From Comamonadaceae bacterium (GTDB taxonomy: Bacteria; Pseudomonadota; Gammaproteobacteria; Burkholderiales; Burkholderiaceae_C): a stretch of DNA of 34,634 bases. Location of the stretch: contig CANFWT010000026.1 of NCBI GenBank assembly GCA_947450895.1, forward strand, positions 1 to 34,634. Direction: 5' to 3'. Position numbers and translations under genes: made by a program. The notes under the pieces were generated by a model. That model had not been told where the DNA came from, did not search any database, and saw nothing but the letters and a program-made list of their open reading frames with translations. Positions 7,745 to 16,163 of the stretch are shown piece after piece. Position 1 is the stretch's first letter. Each line of letters opens with the position of its first letter.

Positions 7745-9355
7745 ATGAGTATCCCGTTTTCTCCCCTGGTCCATTTTTTTGTCGTGGCCTGCTTGGTCAG
7801 CGCCTCCAGCGCTGCCACCGTGCCGCCCGGCGTTCAGCTCGCTGCCAAACAAGAGTTTGTGCGCAGCAATGGTTCCGAGCCAGAGACCCTAGACCCCGCG
7901 CTGGCGGAGTCCGTTGGGGCCAATCAGATTACCCGGGATTTGTTTGAAGGTCTGACAGCCACCGACAGCAGCGGCCAAACGGTGCCCGGCGTGGCCGAGT
8001 CCTGGAAACAGACCAACGCCACCACCTGGGTCTTTACCCTGCGTAAAAACGCTTTGTTTTCTAATGGTGATCCGATCACGGCCGACGATTTTGTGTACGG
8101 CTGGCGCCGTTACCTCGACCCCAAAACAGCCTCTCCGTACGCCACCACCCTGGCGCCCTTTGTGCTCAATGGCATGGAGGTTGCCGAGGGCAAAAAACCG
8201 GTGACTGATTTGGGCGTCAGAGCCCTTGGTAAAAACCAGCTTGAGGTCAAAACGCCTTTCCCGGTGGCCTTCATGCTCGACCTGGTCTCCAATACCCAAT
8301 TCGCGCCAATCAACAAGGCAGTGATTGAAAAGTTTGGCAAAGACTGGACCAAGCCGGGTAATTTGGTGGGCAACGGGGCTTTCGTTATGAAGGACTGGCG
8401 CGTCAACAGTATGGTGGTGTTGGAAAAAAATCCCAAATACTGGGACGCCAAGGCGGTCGTATTGAACAAGGTCAGCTTTTTGGCGGTTGAGGACAGCAAT
8501 GCAGATGTGAAGCTATTCCAGTCCGGTGAAAGTGAACTGGCATACGGTTTACCACCAGGCTCGTTTGAGCAATGGAAGAAAAGCAACCCTGCGGACATCA
8601 AGAATGGGCCGATGCTGGGCTTGCGCTTTTATGCGTTGAATAACAAAGATCCGTTGATGAAGGATGTTCGGGTGCGCAAAGCGCTCTCCATGGTGATCGA
8701 CCGTGACATTTTGGCCAACAAAATCACTGCGGATGGTCAACTTCCGGCTTACGGCGTGATCGTCAAGGGGGTTGCCGGCGCCGACGTCAGTACGTACGAC
8801 TGGGCTGCGTGGCCCATGGACAAGCGCGTGGCCGAAGCCAAGAAGTTGCTGGCCGAAGCGGGGGTGAAGCCTGGAAGCAAGCTGATGTTCACTTACAACA
8901 CCGACGAGTACCACAAAAAGATGGCAATCTTTGCGGCCTCCGAGTGGAAGACCAAGCTTGGGCTGGAAACGGAGATGGACAATTTGGAGTTCAAGGTGCT
9001 ACTTAAGAAACGCCATGACGGAGAATTTCAGATTGCCAGGCATGGTTGGATAGCAGACTACAACGATGCCACTACCTTTCTTACCCTGGTGCAATGCGAT
9101 TCAGACGCGAACGACAACAAGAACTGCAACCGCAAGGCCGAAGACCTGATCAACCAAGGTAACCAAAGCACCGACCCCGAAAAACGCCGGGCTTTGCTCA
9201 CCAGCGCAGCCCGGCTGATCATGGAGGACTACCCCATGATTCCGCTGCTGCAGTACACCCTGCCACGATTGGTGAAATCCTATGTGGGGGGCTACTTTGA
9301 AAGCAACCCGATGGACCGCTTTCGCAGCAAAGACTTCTACATCATCAAACACTGA
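7745..9355 (+). CDS. oppA: Periplasmic oligopeptide-binding protein of an ABC importer
   Basis: A 536-residue extracellular solute-binding protein, family 5. A signal peptide ends near residue 23 (VVACLVSASSAA). The mature start contains the family hallmark RSNGSEPETLDPALAESVG and then DLFEGLTATDSSGQTVPGVA. Lobes continue with ITADDFVYGWRRYLDP and VRKALSMVIDRDIL. Length and motifs match OppA/MppA, which capture peptides in the periplasm and deliver them to OppBC. ATG 7745 follows GGAGCTGG with a good gap, so the upstream in-frame TTG extension from 7661 is rejected. It leads the oppABCDF operon. Peptide size preference is not deducible, and murein peptides are also possible. Confidence 0.88.
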   Translation: MSIPFSPLVHFFVVACLVSASSAATVPPGVQLAAKQEFVRSNGSEPETLDPALAESVGANQITRDLFEGLTATDSSGQTVPGVAESWKQTNATTWVFTLRKNALFSNGDPITADDFVYGWRRYLDPKTASPYATTLAPFVLNGMEVAEGKKPVTDLGVRALGKNQLEVKTPFPVAFMLDLVSNTQFAPINKAVIEKFGKDWTKPGNLVGNGAFVMKDWRVNSMVVLEKNPKYWDAKAVVLNKVSFLAVEDSNADVKLFQSGESELAYGLPPGSFEQWKKSNPADIKNGPMLGLRFYALNNKDPLMKDVRVRKALSMVIDRDILANKITADGQLPAYGVIVKGVAGADVSTYDWAAWPMDKRVAEAKKLLAEAGVKPGSKLMFTYNTDEYHKKMAIFAASEWKTKLGLETEMDNLEFKVLLKKRHDGEFQIARHGWIADYNDATTFLTLVQCDSDANDNKNCNRKAEDLINQGNQSTDPEKRRALLTSAARLIMEDYPMIPLLQYTLPRLVKSYVGGYFESNPMDRFRSKDFYIIKH

Positions 9356-9382
9356 GGGCCCAGCGGACAGCTGCAATCTTGT

Positions 9383-10303
9383 ATGTGGAACTATGCGCTG
9401 CGGCGAATACTGGTGACCGTGCCGGCTTTGTGGGCGGTGATCACCATTTGCTACTGGATGCTGCACGCCACGCCCGGCGGGCCATTTGACGCCGAGCGCA
9501 AGGTCTCGGCCGCCGTGCTGGCCAATTTGCAGGCCAAATACCACCTGGATTTGCCGGCGTGGCAGCAATACCTCTACTATTTCAACGGACTCTTGCACGG
9601 TGACTTGGGCGCTTCTTTTCGCTATGCCGACTGGTCGGTAAATGACTTGGTCGCCAAAGCATTGCCGGTTTCCTTGGCAATTGGTGGACTGGCTATGCTG
9701 ATTTCGGTGGTGCTGGGGCTCGCGCTGGGAATTTGGGCGGCTTTGCGGCAAAACAGCGCGGTGGACCATGCACTGATGGTGGTGTGCAACCTGGGCAGCG
9801 CAGTTCCGTCGTTTGTGATCGGCCCGCTGCTGGTGATGGTTTTTGCCATATGGTTGCCGTGGCTGCCATCGGGCGGGTGGAATGACTTCGCTGGTCGCTT
9901 TATGGTGCTGCCGGTGGCATTGCTCACGATGATCAACGTGTCCACAGTGGGCCGCGTGATGCGCGGCAGCCTGATCGAGGTACTGGGCTCCAATTTCATT
10001 CGCACGGCGCGGGCCAAGGGCTTGCCGACACGAACCGTCGTGCTGCGCCATGCCATGCGGCCCGCCTTGCTGCCGGTGGTGTCGGTGCTGGGTCCCTTGG
10101 CTATTTCTTCCATCACCTCTGCGGTGGTGACAGAGACTTGGTTTTCACTGCCGGGCTTGGGCAAGCTCATTGTCAATGGCGCTGCGAACCGGGACTACAC
10201 TCTGGTGCTGGGTTTGGTCGTCTTAGTAACGGTGCTGGCGGTCATGCTTAACCTTCTGGTGGACTTGGCCTACGCTTTTTTGGACCCCAAAATTCGCTAC
10301 TGA
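9383..10303 (+). CDS. oppB: Oligopeptide ABC transporter permease, OppB type
   Basis: A 306-residue inner-membrane permease with six predicted transmembrane segments. It starts WNYALRRILVTVPALWAVIT, typical of OppB/DppB, and has the conserved cytoplasmic EAA loop RTARAKGLPTRTVVLRHAMR near residues 208-227, which docks on the ATPase. The end VDLAYAFLDPKIRY is the standard family C-terminus. It begins 27 bp after oppA, with no strong binding site, and is followed by oppC after 49 bp. It forms the channel with OppC. Confidence 0.9.
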   Translation: MWNYALRRILVTVPALWAVITICYWMLHATPGGPFDAERKVSAAVLANLQAKYHLDLPAWQQYLYYFNGLLHGDLGASFRYADWSVNDLVAKALPVSLAIGGLAMLISVVLGLALGIWAALRQNSAVDHALMVVCNLGSAVPSFVIGPLLVMVFAIWLPWLPSGGWNDFAGRFMVLPVALLTMINVSTVGRVMRGSLIEVLGSNFIRTARAKGLPTRTVVLRHAMRPALLPVVSVLGPLAISSITSAVVTETWFSLPGLGKLIVNGAANRDYTLVLGLVVLVTVLAVMLNLLVDLAYAFLDPKIRY

Positions 10304-10352
10304 CCATGGAGCCTGGAACCCACCTCGCAGTCCATTGCTGCACTGCTGTCCT

Positions 10353-11255
10353 ATGAGCACCAATTTGCGGCCCCCAGGCGCTGAACACGCGGGCGATCCC
10401 CCTACCGTGGCACGCAGTCCCTGGGCCCATGCACGTACGCGCTTTGCCCGCAACCATGCGGCCGTGGTGAGCTTGGCTTTGTTGGTCTTCATTGCGCTGG
10501 CTTGTGTGGTGGGCCCCTGGCTCCTGCCACATGCGTACGATGAAACCGACTGGGCAAAGATGGGCATCGCGCCCACCTGGCAGTCCTGGCATTGGTTTGG
10601 AACCGATGAGCTCGGCCGTGATTTGCTGGTGCGCACGCTGGTGGGTGGGAGGGTCTCCTTGACCGTCGGATTGTTGGCGACCCTGGTCTCTGTATCCGTG
10701 GGTGTGGCCTGGGGCGCGATTGCCGGATTTGTGGGGGGCCGTGTGGATGCATTGATGATGCGCATCGTCGATATTCTTTACGCCATACCGTACTTGTTGA
10801 TTGCCATCATGATGGTCACGGTGTTGGGACGCGATTTCTATCTGGTGGTGCTGACGATTGCGGCTTTTTCTTGGATGGACATGGCGCGTGTGGTTCGCGG
10901 ACAAACCTTGTCCATCAAGTCCAAGGAGTACATCGAAGCTGCGCGTGCCATCGGGGTTCCGACGGCACGAATTGTTTTTATGCACGTCGTTCCCAACCTC
11001 TTGGGCGTGGTGGTGGTCTACACCTCGATCACCGTTCCAGCGGTGATCCTGACGGAGTCGGTACTGTCTTTTCTGGGCTTGGGCGTACAAGAGCCAATGA
11101 CCAGCTGGGGGGTGCTCATCAATGATGGCGCCAACGTGATGGCCAGCTCACCCTGGATGATTTGGTTTCCCGGACTGGCGCTGACAGTGACGCTTTATTG
11201 CGCCAACTTCATCGGTGACGGACTTCGCGACGCACTGGATCCGCAAGACCACTGA
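10353..11255 (+). CDS. oppC: Oligopeptide ABC transporter permease, OppC type
   Basis: A 300-residue permease, partner of OppB. The N-terminal tail precedes the first membrane segment (VSLALLVFIALACVVGPWLL), followed by the typical HWFGTDELGRDLLVRTLVGGR and the EAA loop EAARAIGVPTARIVFMHVVP. The C-terminal GDGLRDALDPQDH is characteristic. I prefer ATG 10353 to the in-frame TTG 10335; neither has a convincing binding site. The gene stops 12 bp before oppD. Together with OppB it forms the membrane pore driven by OppD and OppF. Confidence 0.9.
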   Translation: MSTNLRPPGAEHAGDPPTVARSPWAHARTRFARNHAAVVSLALLVFIALACVVGPWLLPHAYDETDWAKMGIAPTWQSWHWFGTDELGRDLLVRTLVGGRVSLTVGLLATLVSVSVGVAWGAIAGFVGGRVDALMMRIVDILYAIPYLLIAIMMVTVLGRDFYLVVLTIAAFSWMDMARVVRGQTLSIKSKEYIEAARAIGVPTARIVFMHVVPNLLGVVVVYTSITVPAVILTESVLSFLGLGVQEPMTSWGVLINDGANVMASSPWMIWFPGLALTVTLYCANFIGDGLRDALDPQDH

Positions 11256-11267
11256 GCCGACTTCACC

Positions 11268-12302
11268 ATGGCCATCGATACTTTGCCCTTGCTACAGGTT
11301 TGTGATTTGCGCGTTGAGTTTCAAACGCCGGATGGTCCGGTGTATGCGGTCAACGGTCTGGATTTTTCGCTGGAGCGTGGCCAGACCTTGGGCATCGTCG
11401 GCGAGTCGGGCTCTGGCAAGTCGCAAACTGCGCTGGCAATCATGGGCTTGCTCGCGGCGCAGGGGCGCGCCAGTGGTCAGGTGCTTTACCAGGGCCAGGA
11501 TTTGCTGGCCATGCCACAAGCGCAGCTCAATACCATCCGCGGCAACCGCATTGCCATGGTATTCCAAGACCCCATGACATCGCTCAACCCCTATCTGACG
11601 GTGGAGCGCCAATTGACCGAGGTACTCCAATGGCACCGGGGTCTGGACCGGGCCCAGGCGCGCCGACGCTCCATAGACATGCTCGACGCGGTCAAAATAC
11701 CCGACGCCCGCCGACGCATCAATATGTACCCCCATGAATTTTCGGGTGGTATGCGCCAACGCGTGATGCTGGCCATGGCATTGCTGTGCGAACCAGAAAT
11801 TCTGATCGCTGACGAACCCACGACGGCGCTGGACGTCACTGTGCAGGCGCAAATACTCGTCTTGCTGCGTGAACTCCAACGTGACCTAGGAACCGCCATG
11901 GTGTTAATCACCCACGATCTGGGCGTCGCCGCAGGTTTGTGCGATGAAGTTCTGGTGCTGTATGGGGGGCGCGGCATGGAGCACGGCAGCGTGACGCATG
12001 TGCTGGGTAACGCATCGCATCCTTACAGCCTTGGCCTGTTACAGGCCATTGCGCGCATAGACCAGGACGGCATGGTGCTGCGTCCCATTCCCGGCACGCC
12101 ACCGCACCTGTCCCAGCTACCCCCGGGCTGCCCGTTCAGCGAGCGTTGCAGCCTGGCCGATGCACGCTGCGCACAAGACATGCCCCATTTGAAGCCCCTT
12201 GAGCATGCCCAGGGTGTTGCAGCCGCTGCGTTGCCCAAGCGTGCCTGTCACCGCCCTGTGCAGGAGGTTCGTTCCGCGCTGAGCCTGGGAGTGGGGGCAT
12301 GA
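11268..12302 (+). CDS. oppD: Oligopeptide ABC transporter ATPase, OppD type
   Basis: A 344-residue ATP-binding subunit. Walker A is GESGSGKS at 45-52, the ABC signature FSGGMRQRVMLAMAL has its SGG at 159-161, and Walker B ILIADEP ends in D182 and E183. The C-terminal oligopeptide/dipeptide region includes GCPFSERCSLADARC, whose cysteines ligate a 4Fe-4S cluster in some OppD/DppD proteins. Its last four bases overlap the oppF start (ATGA at 12299-12302), so the two are translationally coupled. It acts on the cytoplasmic face as a heterodimer with OppF. Confidence 0.9.
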   Translation: MAIDTLPLLQVCDLRVEFQTPDGPVYAVNGLDFSLERGQTLGIVGESGSGKSQTALAIMGLLAAQGRASGQVLYQGQDLLAMPQAQLNTIRGNRIAMVFQDPMTSLNPYLTVERQLTEVLQWHRGLDRAQARRRSIDMLDAVKIPDARRRINMYPHEFSGGMRQRVMLAMALLCEPEILIADEPTTALDVTVQAQILVLLRELQRDLGTAMVLITHDLGVAAGLCDEVLVLYGGRGMEHGSVTHVLGNASHPYSLGLLQAIARIDQDGMVLRPIPGTPPHLSQLPPGCPFSERCSLADARCAQDMPHLKPLEHAQGVAAAALPKRACHRPVQEVRSALSLGVGA

Positions 12303-13306
12303 CCACGGCGGGTCCAGCGCTGCTGCAGGTTCGTGACCTGCGCGTCCATTTTCCTGTGCGTGACGCAAGGGCTTGGCCCTGGTCGCCGGCACGTGCCCTC
12401 AAGGCCTTGGACGGCGTATCGTTCGATTTGCACGCGGGCCAAACGCTCGGGGTGGTCGGCGAATCGGGTTGTGGCAAGTCCACCCTGGCGCGTGCCTTGC
12501 TCAATGTGCACCCGGCGACATCGGGCAGCATTCGCTGGCGAGGACAGGAAATGCTTGGTGCGCCGCCTGCGCAGTGGGCGACATTGCGCAGGCACATGCA
12601 AATGGTTTTTCAGGACCCGTTGGCCAGTTTGAATCCACGCATGACCGTGGCCCAAATCATTGCAGAACCATTGCGCGTGCACCGCCCCGAATTAGGTACG
12701 AATGAAGTAATGGCCAAGGTGCGCCGCATGATGGACCGTGTGGGATTGGCTGCGCGCCAGATGAACCGCTTCCCCCATGCGTTTTCTGGTGGCCAGTGCC
12801 AACGCATTGGGATTGCGCGCGCGCTCATATTGGAGCCCCAACTCGTTGTCTGCGACGAACCTGTGTCTGCGTTGGATCTGTCGATCCAGGCCCAAATCAT
12901 CAATCTTTTGCAAGAGCTGCAGCGCGAGCTCGGCCTGGCGCTTATTTTTATCGCGCATGATTTGGCGGTGGTGCGTCATATCAGCCAGCGCGTAATGGTG
13001 ATGTATCTGGGTCGAACCATGGAGCTGGCCGACTGCGCGCCCCTTTATGCTGCCGCGCAGCACCCCTACACGCAGGCACTGCTGTCGGCGATTCCTTTGC
13101 CAGACCCTGCCGTGGAACGCCATAAAACCTTGCAACTTTTGCAAGGTGACCTGCCTTCGCCATTGGATCCGCCCACAGGCTGTGTGTTCCGCACCCGTTG
13201 CCCCAAAGCCCACTCGGCATGCGCGTTGCAGTCGCCTGCTCTGCTTCGGCAGGCCAATGGGACAGAGGTCGCATGCCATCTTGTGATGGACCTGCATGCT
13301 GCGTGA
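12299..13306 (+). CDS. oppF: Oligopeptide ABC transporter ATPase, OppF type
   Basis: A 335-residue second ATPase of the importer. Walker A is GESGCGKS at 54-61 and Walker B is LVVCDEP with D186 and E187. The ABC signature reads SGGQCQRIGIARAL (163-176), with Cys167 where most family members have Arg. The C-terminal oligopeptide region has GCVFRTRCPKAHSAC. A short extra stretch, ARAWPWSPARAL at about 23-34, sits between the first strand and the Walker A strand. It is the last gene of oppABCDF, with a 446 bp gap to the next gene, so the operon probably ends here. No strong terminator was seen. Confidence 0.9.
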   Translation: MTTAGPALLQVRDLRVHFPVRDARAWPWSPARALKALDGVSFDLHAGQTLGVVGESGCGKSTLARALLNVHPATSGSIRWRGQEMLGAPPAQWATLRRHMQMVFQDPLASLNPRMTVAQIIAEPLRVHRPELGTNEVMAKVRRMMDRVGLAARQMNRFPHAFSGGQCQRIGIARALILEPQLVVCDEPVSALDLSIQAQIINLLQELQRELGLALIFIAHDLAVVRHISQRVMVMYLGRTMELADCAPLYAAAQHPYTQALLSAIPLPDPAVERHKTLQLLQGDLPSPLDPPTGCVFRTRCPKAHSACALQSPALLRQANGTEVACHLVMDLHAA

Positions 13307-13752
13307 AATACATGAACTGCGAGTGCCTGCTGCGTCCATGACCGCAGCGTAAACGGAGCCCACCGCACCAGGCTCAGCGCTGTTCTTCGGGTACGGCATT
13401 GGAAATACGGTTCGGTTTAGAAGCTCTCCCGGTTGATACACCTTCGTCCAAGTGCGCCCGTATGCAGGGCTGGCAATGCCGACCGCATGCCCCAACCCGC
13501 GCGCGGCACCCTGTTCGGCCGCTGCTTACGCCGAATGGGATCAGAGCTTGCCAAGCTGGGTTTTGATTCCGCAAAATAATTGCCAAAATCGCTGGTTATT
13601 TTCAAGTCAATTATTTTTTAACATATAAAATTCCGATGCAGTTTTTTGCTGAGGTCTTTGCAGAATCGGATATGTCAGGCGTACGGAAAGTGCGCCCTTA
13701 CTTCGATTGGACTGCCAGAAAGCAAGCTGCGGCGATTTTTAAAGGAGTTCGT
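13307..13752. other. Long intergenic region with AT-rich promoter-like segment
   Basis: This 446 bp holds no convincing gene. The first 250 bp are GC-rich and unremarkable; the short frames there lack binding sites and recognisable sequence. From about 13570 it turns AT-rich. AAAATAA (13573-13579) and TTATTTT (13596-13602) form a 7-bp inverted repeat with a 16-base spacer. TATAAA at 13624-13629 is a candidate -10 box with only a poor -35 match. This is the likely control region of the seven-gene cluster that follows. Confidence 0.45.
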
Positions 13753-14208
13753 ATGTGGAAATCATGGCGTCGCGCCGTGTGCAGTCTTTTTGTGGCCATC
13801 GGTTTGTTCTCGCCTGCATTTGCCAAGGAAGCTCCCATTTATACGGGAACGTTTAGCAGCACCGCGCTAAGCGGCTATGACCCTGTCGCCTATTTCATTG
13901 CCCTCAAGCCGGTCAAAGGAAGCGCGAAGTTCAGCACCGAATACAAAGGGGCCAAGTGGCTCTTTTCCAGTGCAGAAAACCGGGACAAATTTATTGCGGC
14001 GCCCGAGCAATACGCGCCGCAGTACGGCGGCTACTGCGCGTGGGCGGTGTCGCAAGGCTATACCGCGTCGGGCGATCCCTTGTTCTGGAAGGTGGTCAAC
14101 AACAAGCTGTACCTCAATTACGACGCCGATGTCCAGAAGAAGTGGGAAGTCAGCATTCCCGAATTCATCCAGAAGGCCGACAGCCACTGGCCCAAAGTCC
14201 TTGAATAA
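13753..14208 (+). CDS. Exported YHS-domain protein
   Basis: A 151-residue small secreted protein. A signal peptide (CSLFVAIGLFSPAFA) is predicted to be cut after residue 24. The mature part carries a YHS domain with SGYDPVAYF at 40-48, then KWLFSSAENRDKFIAAPEQY and the signature YGGYCAWAVS at 91-100. YHS domains are thought to bind metal, and stand-alone periplasmic ones lie near copper or redox genes, but this one's role is unknown. ATG 13753 follows AAAGGAG by five bases, so the in-frame extension from 13636 is rejected. It is the first gene of a tight cluster and the next gene begins 12 bp later. Confidence 0.8.
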   Translation: MWKSWRRAVCSLFVAIGLFSPAFAKEAPIYTGTFSSTALSGYDPVAYFIALKPVKGSAKFSTEYKGAKWLFSSAENRDKFIAAPEQYAPQYGGYCAWAVSQGYTASGDPLFWKVVNNKLYLNYDADVQKKWEVSIPEFIQKADSHWPKVLE

Positions 14209-14220
14209 GCAGGAGTTTTT

Positions 14221-14715
14221 ATGCCCACGCAACGATCCCGCAATACGGCCCTCTGGGCGCTGACCGTTTACATCACGTTTGTTTTCGTCCAGTCCTTATT
14301 TTTCAAGTTCACCGACTCCCCGGAGACCCAGTACATCTTTGGCACTCTCGACGGCTGGGCTGGCGGCTTGGGGTTCCCTGGCCTTTTTGCGCCGTATGGC
14401 ATTTTTAGCCAGTACGTGGTGGGCACTGCCGAGCTGATCGCCTCGTGCACTTTGCTCGTCGGCGCTATCGCCAAAAAGCCCGTGCTGCAAGGCGCCGCTG
14501 CGCTCTTGTCCCTGGGTGTCATCAGCGGTGCCATCTTTTTTCATCTTTTCACTCCGCTGGGCGTGCAGGTGCGCAACGCCGATGGCACCCTGGATGGCGG
14601 CGAACTCTTTGCATTGGCCTGCGGCGTGTGGGTGTCTGCTGCCGCGATCGCCTTTTTACTACGCGCCCACTTGACCAGCTGGCTGCAGGCACGTCTTCGG
14701 CCTGCCAGTGCGTGA
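14221..14715 (+). CDS. Four-helix membrane protein, DoxX-like
   Basis: A 164-residue protein with four hydrophobic segments at about 10-27, 58-80, 88-112 and 125-147. The stretch FVQSLFFKFTDSPETQYIF and the overall layout resemble the DoxX / thiosulfate:quinone-oxidoreductase-like membrane family, but the match is by shape rather than a diagnostic motif. AGGAG stands six bases before ATG 14221. Its stop overlaps the GTG start of the next gene (GTGA at 14712-14715), implying coupled translation. Function unknown. Confidence 0.65.
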   Translation: MPTQRSRNTALWALTVYITFVFVQSLFFKFTDSPETQYIFGTLDGWAGGLGFPGLFAPYGIFSQYVVGTAELIASCTLLVGAIAKKPVLQGAAALLSLGVISGAIFFHLFTPLGVQVRNADGTLDGGELFALACGVWVSAAAIAFLLRAHLTSWLQARLRPASA

Positions 14716-15554
14716 GATTGTTGAAGGTCTTTACTGCCCTCTCGGTAATGCTGGCGACGGTGGGCTGCGCGCCACCGAAGTCGCGTTTGGATGTAGCCGG
14801 GCTCCAGGGTCTGCGCGCAAACACCGGCTGGGGTGCTGCGCCTCAGGCCACCGTCAGCTATTTGCGCAGCGCAGACGCGGCCGGCGTGCAGGTTGTTTGG
14901 GTGCATGGAACGCCGGGTGAGGCACAAGGATGGTCTGACTATGTGCTAGAGCCCGTGCCTGGCACGGTTTCTGTCGCACTGGACCGGCCTGGCTTCGGGC
15001 ACAGTGCGCCAGAAGGCCCAGTAACCAGTCTGGAGCGCCAAGCGGATGCGGTTGTGGCGCTGTTTCCCCCGCCGCCCCAACGCGTCGTCGTCGTGGGGCA
15101 CTCACTTGGTGGTGCGGTTGCTGCGATGGTGGCTGCACGAAACCCGCAGCGGGTACGCGCCCTCGTGCTGTTGGCCGCATCGCTCGACCCGGCGCAAGAA
15201 GTCATCCACCCCATGCAATATGTTGGCAGGGCATGGCCTGTGGTCAGCATGCTGCCACGTGCCTTGCGCAATGCCAATGAAGAACTGATGGACCTGAAGC
15301 CGGAGTTGCAGGCATTGCAAGCGCTGCTGCCTTTGATCACGGCCCCCACCATCATCGTCCATGGAACGCGCGATACCTTGGTGCCATTTGCCAACGTGGC
15401 GTACATGCAGTCCCACCTGCGCGGTGCAAGCTGCGTCAAGACCATGGTGCTGGAAGGCCAAAACCATTTTCTCCCCTGGAACTCCGAAACCACAGTGCGT
15501 GAAGCCGTGGCCTGGGCTGCGTCGCAGGGCACCTCAGACGCCGCTCCCTGCTAA
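14712..15554 (+). CDS. Alpha/beta-hydrolase lipoprotein
   Basis: A 280-residue hydrolase with a lipoprotein-type leader: VRLLKVFTALSVMLATVGC, with Cys at residue 19. The catalytic triad is visible: Ser131 in GHSLGG (129-134), Asp221 in HGTRDTLVP and His252 in EGQNHFLPW; HGTPG at 65-69 is the usual oxyanion-hole segment. It is likely an esterase or lipase-like enzyme anchored in the periplasm; the substrate is unknown. I take GTG 14712 as the start because it overlaps the preceding stop and puts the lipobox at the right place. The long in-frame stretch back to 14445 is the shadow of the gene before. DedA follows after 6 bp. Confidence 0.75.
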   Translation: MRLLKVFTALSVMLATVGCAPPKSRLDVAGLQGLRANTGWGAAPQATVSYLRSADAAGVQVVWVHGTPGEAQGWSDYVLEPVPGTVSVALDRPGFGHSAPEGPVTSLERQADAVVALFPPPPQRVVVVGHSLGGAVAAMVAARNPQRVRALVLLAASLDPAQEVIHPMQYVGRAWPVVSMLPRALRNANEELMDLKPELQALQALLPLITAPTIIVHGTRDTLVPFANVAYMQSHLRGASCVKTMVLEGQNHFLPWNSETTVREAVAWAASQGTSDAAPC

Positions 15555-15560
15555 GCGCCG

Positions 15561-16163
15561 ATGGAACTCTGGAACTTGGCAAACCAATGGCTGCAATCTG
15601 CCCTGAGCGGCATGGCAACGCCTTGGGTGATTGGGCTGGCGCTGGTGCTGACCAGTTTCTTGCTGGAGGACGTCGCCATTGCCGCCGCAGCGTCTTTGGC
15701 CGCCACCGGGCTGCTGTCTTGGGTTGTGGCCTTTGGCTGGGTTTTTCTCGGCATTGCGATCGGTGACATTGGCTTGTATGCCACGGGCCTGGGGGCAAGG
15801 CGTATTCCCTGGCTGCGCCAAAAGTACATCGCGCCCCAGCGGGACAGCAGCATTAAGCATCGCTTGGAGCGGAACCTGCCCACGGCCGTACTGCTGGCGC
15901 GCGTCATTCCGGGCCTTCGCTTGGTGACCTACGTGCTGTGTGGATTTTTGCGCCTTCCGTTTTTGGCGTTTTGCCTTTGGGTCGCACTGGCGGTGGCGCT
16001 GTGGACGGCGGCCCTGCTGGGCTTGGGTGCGGTCGCTGGTGCCCCATTGGCCCAGGCGCTGCACCTACCGCAGCCGGTTGCAGTAGCGCTCCCCATTCTT
16101 GCGATTGCCCTGGCCGTGCCGATGGTCAAACGCCTTCAACAACGCCGAAAGTCAAAAACATGA
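15561..16163 (+). CDS. DedA/SNARE-associated family membrane protein
   Basis: A 200-residue inner-membrane protein with several hydrophobic segments. The conserved core is present: LTSFLLEDVAIAAAASLAA, then GDIGLYATGLGARRI and the positively charged LLARVIPGLRLVTYVLCGFLR. DedA proteins affect membrane potential and lipid homeostasis, and some are lipid flippases. ATG 15561 lies 6 bp after the hydrolase stop. The last bases overlap the next gene (ATGA at 16160-16163). Its neighbours, a lipoprotein hydrolase and a membrane-anchored ligase, suggest envelope lipid or wall-precursor chemistry, which is inferred. Confidence 0.8.
   Translation: MELWNLANQWLQSALSGMATPWVIGLALVLTSFLLEDVAIAAAASLAATGLLSWVVAFGWVFLGIAIGDIGLYATGLGARRIPWLRQKYIAPQRDSSIKHRLERNLPTAVLLARVIPGLRLVTYVLCGFLRLPFLAFCLWVALAVALWTAALLGLGAVAGAPLAQALHLPQPVAVALPILAIALAVPMVKRLQQRRKSKT

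Noticed and set aside
13374..13605. Small leftward frames after oppF
   Set aside because: No binding site, no recognisable sequence, and composition like the surrounding noncoding DNA.
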